Positions 54,167 through 64,000 of a DNA stretch of 64,000 nucleotides are shown here, in pieces. The stretch covers positions 62,001-126,000 of the forward strand of contig JAJOHG010000067.1 of NCBI GenBank assembly GCA_021029095.1, read 5' to 3'. The notes below the pieces were generated by a model. That model was given only the letters and a program-made list of their open reading frames with translations, ran no database searches and had not been told where the DNA came from. The stretch is from Phellopilus nigrolimitatus (taxonomy: Eukaryota > Basidiomycota > Agaricomycetes > Hymenochaetales > Hymenochaetaceae). Both the position numbers and the translations under genes were made by a program. Position 1 is the stretch's first letter, and each line of letters opens with the position of its first letter.

Positions 54167-55896
54167 ATGGGTTCATGGGAGGGCGTTGTGCGCCGTTTCT
54201 TCTCCTCCGCCAAGGGACGCACCGATGACCATTACGAGCTCCTCACGACCGACAGCGACCTCAACCCCGATTTAGACCTCCCCACACCGACACGCCGGGC
54301 CTCGCCCAACTTCACATCCAGCGCGCGAAGACGTACGGGCCCTCCAGCCCGCGCCCTGCGCTCTTATGCCTTCGCTTGCCTCCACCTCTTCACTCTTCGA
54401 CGACTCTTGATATTTGTCGTGTCTGTGCCCGTACTCTTGGCGTTTGGCATCTTGTTGTCGGGCGTCCCTCCGAGCTATGATTCGATACGCGAATTCGAAA
54501 AAAGACTTCCGCAGCACAATCTGTCTTTGCCTTTTCCAGAGGGAAAAGACGGTTTATACTTGCGGTTTCCGGAACATCTTTGGGGACATGGTCTGAATAA
54601 CGTCTTGCAGGAAATGTGAGTCGATTCTTCGTACTATGTATCAGAGGATGTATCGACAGAGGGGGGATGGGGCGTGCGATGAAGACGCTGATTCTTTATT
54701 CCTCGCAGAATCCTTATGTCCCAGCTCGCATACCTCTCCAACCGCTCTTTCGTCTTCGAGGACTACACCTGGTCACACACACCTCTCCCTTACTCCATCT
54801 ACGACTTCGCGCTCCGTCCTGCCCGCATTCCGCTCAACGCGTTCATTTCTGGACCCAGCGCAGGGGGACCCATGTCCGCGCCGCGTGCCGTCAGCGCAGA
54901 TTACTGGGAGAGGGTCTGTCCCCCCGCAAAGCGTGTAATGATTAGTTCGAAGGACGCGCCGGATCTGGGAGAGGGCGACGAGCTTATGGAGTGGTGGGTG
55001 AACAAACTCCGAAGCATCCCAGAGGGGTGCGTTGAGGTCGGAAACGACCCATTGGTGTTCAGCTGGTTGTACGTAAATCCATCCATGCGTATCTACTCTG
55101 TCGTTGGCTTGTAGCTTACGGATGTGCCGCAGTTTGTTCGGCTCGACCCGTATACTCTCGCTCTGGTCATCCCTCTCCATTTCGCCCATCGTCAAAGACT
55201 TTGCCTGGTCTCCGCTTGTATCCTCCGGCGTCGCGCGCAACCTCGCTCTCCTCACATCGTCTCCCTCTTCGCCCACCTCACCATACATCGACGCGCGTGC
55301 AGACACGTTCAGGGGTCTCGTTGCAGTGCATCTCCGGCGCGGGGACTACGTGCGGCACTGCCCACGGCTCGCGCAGTGGGGTGCAACATACTTGGGCTTC
55401 AACCAGTTCCCCGAGCTTCCGGACCGCTTCGAGCCGCCGTCCTTTGCGGAGCTCACCTCACTCAACGGGCGCGAGGAATATTACATGCAACACTGCTGGC
55501 CGGATATACCCGATATTGTTGCAAAGCTGCGCACGGTGCGACTCGAGCGCCCCGGCCTGCGGCGCGTGTATGTGCTAACGAACGGGTGGGGATTTTGGGT
55601 CGATTCGTTGCGGGAGGCGCTGCGGGTGGACGGGTGGGAGGACCTGCGAAGCAGCTTGGACGTGTCTGTCGATGCGGAGCAGCGTTATGTCGCGATGGCG
55701 ATCGACATGGCGATCGCCGAGCGTGCAGAGGTGTTCGTTGGGAACGGCGTGCGTTTTCTTCTCTTCTTCTCTTGCCTTTCGTTCTCCTGTTTTCTGACAT
55801 TCTGTATTCTTTACGCAGTTCTCGAGTCTCTCCTCCAACATTGTCATGTTGCGGATGGCCAAAGAAATGGATCCCAAGAGCAACCGCTTCTGGTAA
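54167..55896 (+). CDS. O-fucosyltransferase-like type II membrane protein
   Basis: Probable Golgi/ER glycosyltransferase of 500 residues. Four exons join in frame: 54167-54615, 54709-55068, 55133-55748 and 55819-55896. After about 85 residues comes one membrane segment (LLIFVVSVPVLLAFGILLSG), then a lumenal domain with GLYLRFPEHLWGHGLNNVLQE, LSNRSFVFEDYTW and the HLRRGDY motif near residue 336 that binds GDP-fucose in O-fucosyltransferases. Next come VYVLTNGWGFWVDSL, MAIDMAIAERAEVFVGNGFS and SSNIVMLRMA, the typical C-terminal order. The ATG at 54167 is the first in frame. Donor sugar and acceptor are inferred from the fold family only. Confidence 0.8.
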
Positions 55897-56593
55897 AAAC
55901 TGAATCAAACTGTTGATGGACCTTCCTATATACCACATATCGCGATTATCTTGGACTAGATGCGTGTTAATTAATCTCTCATACACCATCCTTACTATGT
56001 ATTTGCATTCTATTTAGGTATTATCTATGGACGTCGTTGCTGTAGTGTGGTGCATGGTGGTTTGACCCTAAGCTGTTAGCTTATCATGGCAGCGCGCCTT
56101 TCCTCACTTACAACTGGTTCGAGGCATAAGATCTTTCTCGGTCTATTGGATGTGTACGCGATCGAACTGTGCAATGACTTGGCAGGGAACAGTCTTTCAC
56201 GGTCGGGAATCACCTTCGGTAACATTTCTTCTCGCGCCCGAAGATCTTGCAACATTTGTATCCAAGGTTTCCGAATCTTGCTTTAAAGCTTTCAGTTCCG
56301 ATACTCGTGGGTCTGGGAAACTAACAATTTTTCGGCGCCTGCCATCGCGCGACGCTTTGACACCTCGATCTCGATTTCGGTTGTCGAGTCTTTGTATCCT
56401 TAGCATAAAGTATGTATGTACTCGATGCTTCGCTGAGTTTTCTGTCTATTCCCATATAAATAAACTTATATTCTCTACGAATCTCGGGTAAACATACCTC
56501 TGTCGATACTATATGGTTTCTAAGATCAATTGAAACACCTTCCGATCTGCAACGAATCTTGGCACTTCCTCGAATGCAAACTCCTATTTCTGC
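55897..56593. other. Spacer without recognised genes
   Basis: Only short ORFs; the sequence is AT-rich after 56400. Confidence 0.5.
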
Positions 56594-56811
56594 CTATCCC
56601 GGAAACAGAAAATTGACTACCTTCCTTTTCTTCCACGAATTGCGCACCCAATCCTCCCACTCTTGGATCTGCGCGTCTTGCGCGGCGCCTGCAAACGCGT
56701 TGTCAACGGGACACTCGCGATAGCTTTGCGGAGAAGGTAAGGGCGGTGCGCGTGGCACGCCAACTGCGAGCTTTCTCTTGATGGCAATGTCTAAGAGAGC
56801 TTGAAATATGC
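56594..56811 (-). CDS. Terminal exon of an unrecognised gene, or gene remnant
   Basis: An open minus-strand frame without ATG reads IFQALLDIAIKRKLAVGVP, then RAPPLPSPQSYRECPVDN, then AQIQEWEDWVRNSWKKRKVV and stops at 56594. It is balanced and protein-like, but no upstream exon with a matching donor was found before the repeat at 57.06 kb. Family unknown. Confidence 0.3.
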
Positions 56812-57059
56812 TTTAACGACGTGGAGCGGCTACGACAGAAAGGCTTGCATGTATGATTTTCGTCATGATAGGGATAATGATACGGAGCTGTGGACATCAG
56901 AAAATGATGCAATACGAGACACCGAAAGAAACAGCCACTTGGTTGCTAGTGCGCAGAAAGCAAAGACATGAAACGGTAAATATGATTCCCGGACATGGTG
57001 CAAACAGAAACTCGCGGAATGTAAGGATAGAAGAGATAAAGGGGATAAAACGCCAGTCA

Positions 57060-57330
57060 AGATAATAGGCAAACGAACTTATGGACATCTGAATGAAAGA
57101 TGGCACGATGTCAACGGGTGTTGCTCTTTTCCAAGCCACTCTTCGTTTACTTCCTCGACATTATCACAAGACATGGCAAATTTTCACTGAATCTACCATT
57201 TCATGTACACCTTCCTCTACACTTAGGTTAACACAGATCATTCTGACATGATCTCTTAGATTTCCCTTGGACAATACCAGTCTCCCCATAAGCGATCAGT
57301 AATTTTGCATTTCAAGAAGTACTAGGCGTG
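57060..57330 (-). repeat. Decayed copy of the 43.1-43.8 kb repeat
   Basis: Reverse-complement match to about 43480-43780, covering the 3' untranslated region (tcactgaatctaccatttca...) and the end of the ORF, which no longer reads through. This confirms that the unit is repetitive and mobile or duplicated outside the F-box array. Confidence 0.6.
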
Positions 57331-57776
57331 AAGGATGAAGTTGCATTTAAAAAAATATACACGTTTCTATAATCTCTAAGCACTGTCCAAGATCCAAGAC
57401 GAAAGAATAAAGAATCAGCCTATGACGAGCACGCACACGCTGCCAAGAAAATAAAAATATGTCTCATTTCGCCTCGCCCGCCCCTTAGCTTTCGTGTTGT
57501 CCTTCATATAGCTCAGAAGGTTTAGCCTCTCCTTAAAAGTTGTGCAGGAGCCGAATTCCAGCAGGTCGCAAGTCCTCGTGTTGAAGAAAGTGGACAGTTG
57601 CAGAGCAGAGCTTGACACAGACGGACGTGCAAGAGCCAGCTAAAAGGACAGCAATGAAAGAAGAAACGAAAGGCTAAACGCGAAATGACGTTCATGAAGA
57701 ACTCGAGTCAGCCTGTCAGACATTCGTTCCACACACAAGCACGTACTCGACTTACCTTCGCCAATCAACACACCCT
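57331..57776. other. Spacer with possible small minus-strand exon
   Basis: Minus-strand 57415-57640, following a good acceptor (ccttttag), encodes about 75 residues ending in a hydrophobic run (YFYFLGSVCVLVIG), as in a tail-anchored protein. No upstream exon was found, so it is not called as a gene. Confidence 0.35.
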
Positions 57777-59056
57777 TCACATGCCCCCGGCGCATTCCAT
57801 GCCATCCCTAATCCGCCTCAGCACTCCCAATCGTCTCACGCGCTCCGCCTCGAAGGGTGCAAGCGTGTCCTCCCACCAGCGTTCACCCGTGGGGACGGTG
57901 CGCCACCCGCCTGCGAGGAGCGCACTCATGGTCTCCCTTTCTGTCACCTTCGCACCGCCTTCGTCCTTCGATACGCCATTTGCGTCCGCATCCACTTTCG
58001 CGCTTTCGCTTTCACCGCGTAGCATCTTAGCGCGCTCCCAGGCCTTATCGTCCACCCCGCACCCTGCAGCAGCAAGGGTAACCGCTGGAGGTACGGTGCG
58101 TCTTCCTTGCTTGAAGACAAGTTCATTGATGGCGAGCGCGTGGAGTGTTTCACCAGGCGCCTCGGCCCAAAGCGCGTCGAACTCTTCTTTGGATTGAATG
58201 AGCTGGGGGTTGGGCGTGTTTACGCCGCTAGTGAAGGGCGTGTCTGGGGAGGCGGGGGTATGTAGAGAGGGGATAAACGCAGCGGAAGACAGGGCGTCCG
58301 CGGTGTCTTGGAGGCGCCCGCGCGAGGATGAGGACGAAGATTTCGAGTGTTTCTTGCTCACGTAGCGCGCGATGATGTAAGCCTATTTCACGGTGCCAAG
58401 TATCAGCCTGGCCGCCTTAAACAAAAGCAAGCTCGCGTGCACTCACCCACTTCTCATCCCAACTACCAATATACATCCTGATCTCGTACTTCGCCCCAAT
58501 CGGGATCTCCCTTATGAAGCGCAGGTGCGTAGACCCGAGCGCGATCCAGCAGCCGTCCCTGAACACCGTCGCAAAGTGCTGCAGCGCGAATTTGAGGCGC
58601 AGCATGTCAAGCACCTTCGCGTAGCTCGAGTTCGACAGGTGCATGTTGTAGTCACTCTCATCCAGGGACGCCCAGGTGGAATAGGAAGAACGGAGGGCGA
58701 AGGGAGAGACAGCTATGGGGGAGAGGGAGTCAAGCCATGCCTGTTTGGTATGGCGCGAGCCGAGCGAAAGTGAGAGCCACTTGAGGCGAATGTACAACAA
58801 GGGGCGGAAAACCCGGACTGCGCGTGGACAATTCTCAACTTGATACGAAGCATGTAAATGTGAGAAAAAAAGAAAACTCACGGTGCCAGAGAAAAGGAAG
58901 CGAGCGAGCGTTTAGGACAAGGAGCAAGACGAGCAGGACGCGCAGAGGGCGCGGAATGAACGGAAGCACCGAGCGCGCAGCGTTTTCACCCGTAAACAGC
59001 CCGAGCGCGTACGTTTTCGCGACATTAAACATCGCGAGCGCGTGCGTTATGGCCAT
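57777..59056 (-). CDS. Hot-dog-fold thioesterase-like protein (THEM6-type)
   Basis: 383 residues from three exons joined in frame: 58882-59056, 58447-58817 and 57777-58382. The N-terminal helix (FIPRPLRVLLVLLLVLNARS) is likely a membrane anchor. The hot-dog domain shows SYSTWASLDESDYNMHLSNS, the family's substrate-helix region with the DxxxNxH-type pattern, followed by YAKVLDMLRLKFALQHF and LRFIREIPIGAKYEIRM, ending at WDEKW and continuing YIIARYVSK after the intron. The last 180 residues are low-complexity and polar, with a segment rich in Ser and a Trp-containing tail. Acyl-CoA thioesterase activity is the family expectation; no substrate can be deduced. Confidence 0.78.
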
Positions 59057-60777
59057 TCCTCTCGTCGTGGTCGTGGTCGTGGTCGAAAGAAAGCGCCTTA
59101 AAACACGAAGTCGGTGAAGTCGTTGGGGACATTGGGGACGCGCAAGAATCAGTCACCGGTGATGATATGCCAGTTCAGGTAGCCGATATACCCGATTACG
59201 AAGATCAGCTTAGTAAACGAGTTAACTCAAACCCGCCATGAGTCATAACCGACGGAATCATCTCTTTCTTGCTATCCTAAGCTTATCTGAACCGCAAAAT
59301 CTTTGGGCTAATTCTAGCAGCGAGCTTCATTGATTTATGTCGGACCTTCCTAACAAGAGGATCGTACACACAGTAAGTGTGACGCTATTACTCTGAAAAG
59401 TAGTTTGCCAACAAAAGTGTAGGAGATGATTGAGAGAATCGGAGAAGTGAACAGTCCTTCAGGTTAAATTCTCCGACATTCATGAACGAGGACCACTTCG
59501 AACACCCACTATCTTTTCCAGCGTGTCAAGCTTATCGACAAGCCGACTCCAGTTTGTGCTGAGGATTAACGAAAATATTAAATGGCATCCTATAAGATCC
59601 GGCATGTCCGTGTTTGAAATATACCTGGAATCGTCCAGCTTAGGTGTGTTATACACGCAGCAATATTAATGTTCATATCCCTGGTCGACGTGGTAGAGTA
59701 TAACACCACGCAGGACGGCGAGATTGTGCACGATATTCCGCACGCTGTGCTTTCGGAAACCGTACATCTAAGAGTGCCTAGGGTCAAACTTCAGTTCGCT
59801 TTGCAATTCCAGGCAGGACTCTTCCCATCACTTTACGTAGAAAATCCTCCATTGTTAACGGTTCAAGACCGAGGTGGGGATTTTCAAATACGCGCAAAAT
59901 GACATGGTTACTATTAACGTGGAGAAAAGAGAGCACGGGATGCGTGCGATTGCCTGCATAGTGGGTGTACATGTGCACGCAGGCAGCGGAAAGACAGCCC
60001 CGGTTCGCTTGCTGCAGCGAAAGACGACTCGAGTCCAGGAACATATTTGCGAGTGCGTATGAGCCATTCGGGCGGAGGATCCATGCTGGGATGTCGAGAA
60101 TCTAAGATGAGAGGAGTGCGCCGATTGGATATCACATACAGCACGGGATCCCCTGATGTACAGAGATGGAAGCATCACAGGACAGGCACAGGATTTTTGG
60201 ATTATGGTGTGACGTCAGCTATGTTCTCATATTACTGCGTCTTGTATCAAATGCATGCGAAGCGTATGGAACGGCTTGATTACTCCTTATGGGGAGGTTC
60301 GCCTCGAGACTCAAGAAGAAATACACCTCACGTTCTTCACAATAGCAGGCGCAGTTTCAGAAAATTGTGATGTTGACAAGACAATGGCGGAGTTGAAGTA
60401 AAATGATGACCTCGTACTGCGTATCTCCTTTGGTTTTGTCGGCGCCTCTTATTTTCCTTTGAAACAGCATATCACGTCGGGCTCGATGCAAAAGTAGAAG
60501 AACTAAAAGAATGTTTGAGGGTTGATAATGGAGACAGTCCGAGCCTCCTTATATAATCCATATTCTGATAACCATTTGTAATAGCTACATATTCCACTAT
60601 AAATGAAGCATTATGACATGCTCTCACTATTCAAGTTCCCGAAATCAATACCGGCGGACAAATACGTGATTTTCGAGAGTTTCTTCCCTAGATCAGAGAT
60701 TTAATCCCTTCTTGTTTCTCAATCCCGCAACTGTGTCCTGTGTCTTCGTGCCACCGAACTCTAGCTCGTTTCTGATT
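59057..60777. other. Spacer, possible gene remnants
   Basis: ORFs such as 59669-59902 (plus) and 59784-60044 (minus, ending PLTMEDFLRKVMGRVLPGIA) look partly protein-like but could not be joined or recognised. Treated as undetermined. Confidence 0.35.
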
Positions 60778-61755
60778 ATGTCGACAGGAGCTATTTCTAG
60801 GGCATCCGATAATGCTCCGAAGACTGAAAAGGTGAAAAAGCCACCCATAAAGTACATCAAGCTAGACGTTGGCGGGAATTTACAGACCTCAACCACCAAT
60901 GCTGAAGACGTGCAGCTAGAAGAAACATCACTGTTTTTAAATACACTCATTTCACCGCATCGAAATTTCATACCTCACGACCAGAATTACCCGCCTTTTC
61001 ATGTCTGCTACGCTTTCAAAAGGGACTCAGATGTCAATGTAGAAAGTGAGGTCATTGAATGCAGGAAAACACCACCACCCACTCTATACATCTATAAGCG
61101 ATTTTCGGACGGCTGGAAAGGCTCTCTGGCTCGAGAATTGGAGATATTCTCCATACTTAGATCACATGTCCTGAAAATGAAGACCATCTTTCGTGGCTTG
61201 GTCTGGAGAGAAGGAGAGGTAGTGGGACTTCTGACAGAATTTGAGAGGGGCACATCATGGCTATATCTTCAAGCCTTCTTTCAAGATACAAGGTGGGAAA
61301 CTCCTTCAGGGCTTACTCCCCTGCACGCTCGTATGAGGTGGTTGGCTGTATACAAAGTCTCAAATCAAATCATTGAAGCTATTCGCTACCTCCACAAACT
61401 GGGAATAGTACATGGATCTCTTTCTCCACATTGCATCGAAATCCGCAGCTTTAGGTTCAAGGGAGAAGGCCAGAGAAAAGGAAATTTACTTGATGCAATC
61501 TCATCCATTCGCGCTGTAGTTGCGGACTTCTCAGCGAGCACACATCATATTGGATGGGCAGCGCCAGAGCTGAAACAAATCATGGAAACATCCGAAGAAC
61601 AGACCATTACGGTGACACAAGACCCTTTCACAAAGGCCATGGACGTCTACAGCTTAGGAGCTGTACTATGGACGATTTCAAAAGGAGAATGGAAGGGTTA
61701 TTGTCCCGGTGATGATGAATATTCAAAGCGGTGGAGATATTTGGAAGGCCATTAG
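60778..61755 (+). CDS. Pseudokinase (protein-kinase fold lacking catalytic residues)
   Basis: A 325-residue intron-free ORF with a kinase-like layout: a strand with LYIYKRF where the ATP-binding Lys is expected, ARELEIFSIL where the helix-C Glu is expected, a linker LLTEFERG, then helix E (IIEAIRYLHKLGIVHG). The catalytic loop reads HGSLSPHCIEI instead of HRDLKPxN, so the catalytic Asp is missing. The Mg-binding DFG reads DFS. The APE motif (WAAPELK) and DVYSLGAVLW are kept. This is the pattern of a pseudokinase, and such genes are common in expanded FunK1-like or other fungal families. The start is the first in-frame ATG; the 65 residues before the kinase region are disordered. Confidence 0.75.
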   Translation: MSTGAISRASDNAPKTEKVKKPPIKYIKLDVGGNLQTSTTNAEDVQLEETSLFLNTLISPHRNFIPHDQNYPPFHVCYAFKRDSDVNVESEVIECRKTPPPTLYIYKRFSDGWKGSLARELEIFSILRSHVLKMKTIFRGLVWREGEVVGLLTEFERGTSWLYLQAFFQDTRWETPSGLTPLHARMRWLAVYKVSNQIIEAIRYLHKLGIVHGSLSPHCIEIRSFRFKGEGQRKGNLLDAISSIRAVVADFSASTHHIGWAAPELKQIMETSEEQTITVTQDPFTKAMDVYSLGAVLWTISKGEWKGYCPGDDEYSKRWRYLEGH

Positions 61756-61831
61756 CATATACAGTATTTGAAGATGGTAGATAGATGTCTAAAACAGGAA
61801 GAAAGTCAGCGTTTCCAATTCTAATAAAGTA

Positions 61832-62337
61832 GAGTCGGTTCAAAACCCACTACTATCGTCACATTGTGACGATCATGTGATGATGCTCTGTATTCTACTC
61901 AGCGGCTCGTATGACATTAATCATTATCATACAGTCTTTGTGTTTTGCTCTCTCAAGTTTCCTAGCTAGCTAGAACATCTGCCTTTCGTTTTGACATAGA
62001 TAAATAAGTGGAAACAGTGTGCTTAAATTTCAGGATACGACATGTTTTGCGTCGACGCGTTCGGCACGGCTGGCTCCTTCCTTATTTAATTTCAAGAATT
62101 CATGTCCGTTTGAACACTGTTCATCATTACGCTACATCACCAGCTCAAAAATAGAAAAAAATAAGTGGGTCGTCTTATTCTCACAGCTGCAGTACAAGAT
62201 TTGTTCCGAATAGATTTTTTTAAAATGACCTGGTGCCCGAGCCTATCGCCATTGTGACACTTTTCTCGACATATCAGACCAAAAAGTGACTTTTCCCATC
62301 ACGTGATAGTGGTGGGTTTTGAACCTACTCTACCTTA
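61832..62337. mobile_element. Element bounded by imperfect inverted repeats
   Basis: GTAGAGTCGGTTCAAAACCC near 61834 is answered by the reverse complement of GTAGAGTAGGTTCAAAACCC near 62333, with similarity continuing about 15 bp inward to the ATCA(C/T)GTGAT motif. The interior (about 430 bp) has no convincing ORF. Likely a MITE-type element; no clear target duplication was found. Confidence 0.5.
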
Positions 62338-62864
62338 CAGGATGCTAGGTATAAGAATCTACATGCTTCATTTCAAAATCTCCAACATACTCACTCCATT
62401 TCGTCCCCAGAAAGGCAAAAGATCGCATTACGTCATTTGACAGAAGTCAACTACTGACGATGCAGTGGCCTCTGTGTTGGCCGATATAACTTACTTTTTT
62501 ATTGCTGAAGTCAAGAAGCAGTATGTGCTGGTTTTAGCTCGTCTGAGTCACAATGCATCGCAAGACTTAAATTAGAGAAGCTGCAATGCTGCATACACCA
62601 ACCTGAATTCACTAGGAGTCGCATGAATCCTTGTCGGAGCCCGAGTGCTATAGCGAGTATTTATTTGAACCGCGGGCCCGGTGGCGAGTATCTTGATATG
62701 AATCTCGTCTCAAATCTCATGCGTTGCTTTCCTAAATTTGAAATGGCGTTCTGCGAGATGTCGAACTCTGGTGGCGGACGCGGTATGATGTGACGCGTCG
62801 CGCTCATGTGACTTGTAAGGTGGCGCCTCGTGGCGTGCACATGACGTCAACAGCACCATTGCTT

Positions 62865-63555
62865 AAAGTGAGGGGAGGCAATCCCTGCCAAAAGAGTCTG
62901 CACGCTTTGTAATCTGACAAATGATCGGCACTTCCAAATTAAGAAATTTTGGTGGCAACAATTTACAGATGGCCAACTTGATGCAATTCAGCCACTCCTT
63001 GCTGATTTTTATTCTTTTAAAGTCATAGAACTGTATTTTAAGGCTATACTACAATAATCACTTGATATAATGTAGCTTGTTTCTGAGGAAAGACTTATAG
63101 CAAAGAAAGAGCAGGAGGAGAGCGCATTTCGGCTGACACGTGACCTCAGCGCGCAGGAATGCCCGCGCATACATGCAAACGCGCAGAACGAGTTTTTGAG
63201 CTCAATTCTCATCCTTTTTGCACGATTTAAGCTAGAAAATTCTCGGGTGATATGGGGCTGGGAGGTCTTTGTTGTCGATTTTTTAATTTCGTCCTCAAAG
63301 TGTCAGAACAAACATGTAAGACCCCTGTTCTGACATTTTGAGGACGAAATTAAAAAATAGACAACAAAGACCTCCCAGCCCCATATCACCCGAGAATTTT
63401 CCAGCTTAAATCGTGCAAAAATGATGAGAATTGAGCTCAAAAACTCGTTCTGTAACTTTTCTTTCATTCATGAGCCGCAAAATTTCCGTTTTTGGTATAC
63501 ATGTAAGCAGCTACAAATGCACACTCTTTTGGCAGGCGTTGCCTCCCCTCACTTA
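62865..63555. mobile_element. Foldback/MITE-like element with nested inverted repeats
   Basis: Inner arms 63184-63309 and 63327-63452 are near-perfect inverted repeats of about 126 bp around a 17-bp loop. Outer ends (62865-62902 and 63519-63555) are also inverted, sharing AAGTGAGGGGAGGCAA and CCTGCCAAAAGAGT. Nothing is encoded. It ends about 130 bp before the next gene's start and may lie in its promoter. Confidence 0.7.
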
Positions 63556-63682
63556 AAGACGCAAACCGCACGACAGCCGCCTTTCCTCCTTCCACTACCA
63601 GCGCCCATTCCGTCTGCAGCGCCACTCCAGCGAGCACATCACTTATAACGACGAGCACGACGATTATAACGAAAACACAACG

Positions 63683-64000
63683 ATGGCCAACGACTCGTGG
63701 AAAGACGGCATCATTTTGAAGGTTCGTCGCCACAAAGACAAAGGAAACCGTCCGACGGAAGCTCACAGTTGCTTGTCGCGTTGCAGATCGCCAACGTCGC
63801 CGTCTACATCCTTTTCTTGGGTTCAAACATCTACTCCGTGGCGGGACCCGAGGGTGCCTACCGCTCGGGCAAGGAGACTTACTTCACACCCGCGTCCTAC
63901 GCCTTTGGTATATGGTGCGTCGTTAGGTTCCGCAGCTGATGCCGCTTCTTTCCGTGCTAATGAACGCGATGTGATGCAGGTCCCTCATTCATTTGCTACT
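63683..64000 (+). CDS. Polytopic membrane protein, 5' part (cut by window end)
   Basis: Exons 63683-63721, 63787-63914 and 63980 onward join in frame to [13 protein letters not shown], then [33 protein letters not shown] and SLIHLLL. The two hydrophobic stretches are membrane helices, and the Trp-rich layout recalls fungal TspO/MBR-related membrane proteins, but too little is visible to be sure. The rest lies beyond the window. Confidence 0.6.
   Translation, partial: MANDSWKDGIILKVRRHKDKGNRPTEAHSCLSRCRSPTSPSTSFSWVQTSTPWRDPRVPTARARRLTSHPRPTPLVYGASLGSAADAASFRANERDVMQVPHSFAT

Noticed and set aside
1..64000. tRNA, rRNA or snRNA genes
   Set aside because: Looked for clover-leaf and conserved box patterns by eye on both strands; none was convincing, but a covariance-model search (for example tRNAscan-SE) was not possible here.

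Overview
The window is eukaryotic and fits an Agaricomycete (mushroom-forming basidiomycete). Genes carry many short introns (about 45-100 nt) with GTRNGT donors and YAG acceptors, coding DNA is GC-rich, and the families are typical of the group: cellobiose-dehydrogenase-type cytochrome domains, a hydrophobin-like gene and F-box-like proteins in many copies. Intron boundaries were set by reading frame and family alignment from memory; exon sums are divisible by three for every gene whose exons are listed.

Layout. 0.3-3.2 kb: a ferric reductase (minus). 3.2-10.5 kb: a poorly understood stretch with an orphan minus-strand gene, a small ABM-like monooxygenase gene (plus) and tRNA-dihydrouridine synthase 1 (minus). 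11.1-13.2 kb: a membrane/coiled-coil protein. 14.3-45.3 kb: the main feature, nine single-exon paralogues of one F-box-like/leucine-rich protein on both strands, with a short-chain dehydrogenase between copies B and C. Scattered among them are relics of a Ser/Thr-rich single-pass membrane protein gene, an eIF3a fragment, truncated F-box tails, terminal-inverted-repeat elements and other duplicated spacers. The apparently intact membrane protein gene (38.8-41.7 kb) lies beside a secreted CDH-type cytochrome gene (37.1-38.1 kb). A second, partly decayed pair of both genes follows the ninth F-box copy (45.6-48.7 kb).

49.7-64 kb: mostly single-copy genes: an aldo-keto reductase, a hydrophobin-like pseudogene interrupted by two TAG codons, a mitochondrial GTP/GDP carrier divergent from an O-fucosyltransferase-like type II membrane protein, a hot-dog thioesterase-like protein, a pseudokinase, and the 5' end of a membrane protein cut by the window edge. 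Inverted-repeat elements lie at 61.8-62.3 and 62.9-63.6 kb.

The F-box array and its flanks form the accessory part. Most copies are intact ORFs, and all nine carry a TGA(C/G)TCA-type (bZIP) element 150-340 bp upstream (one copy has a point change). The promoters fall into recognisable classes, so the copies were duplicated with their control regions and may share regulation. The most plausible role is a fast-evolving set of SCF ubiquitin-ligase substrate receptors; this is inference from family type, not shown by the sequence.
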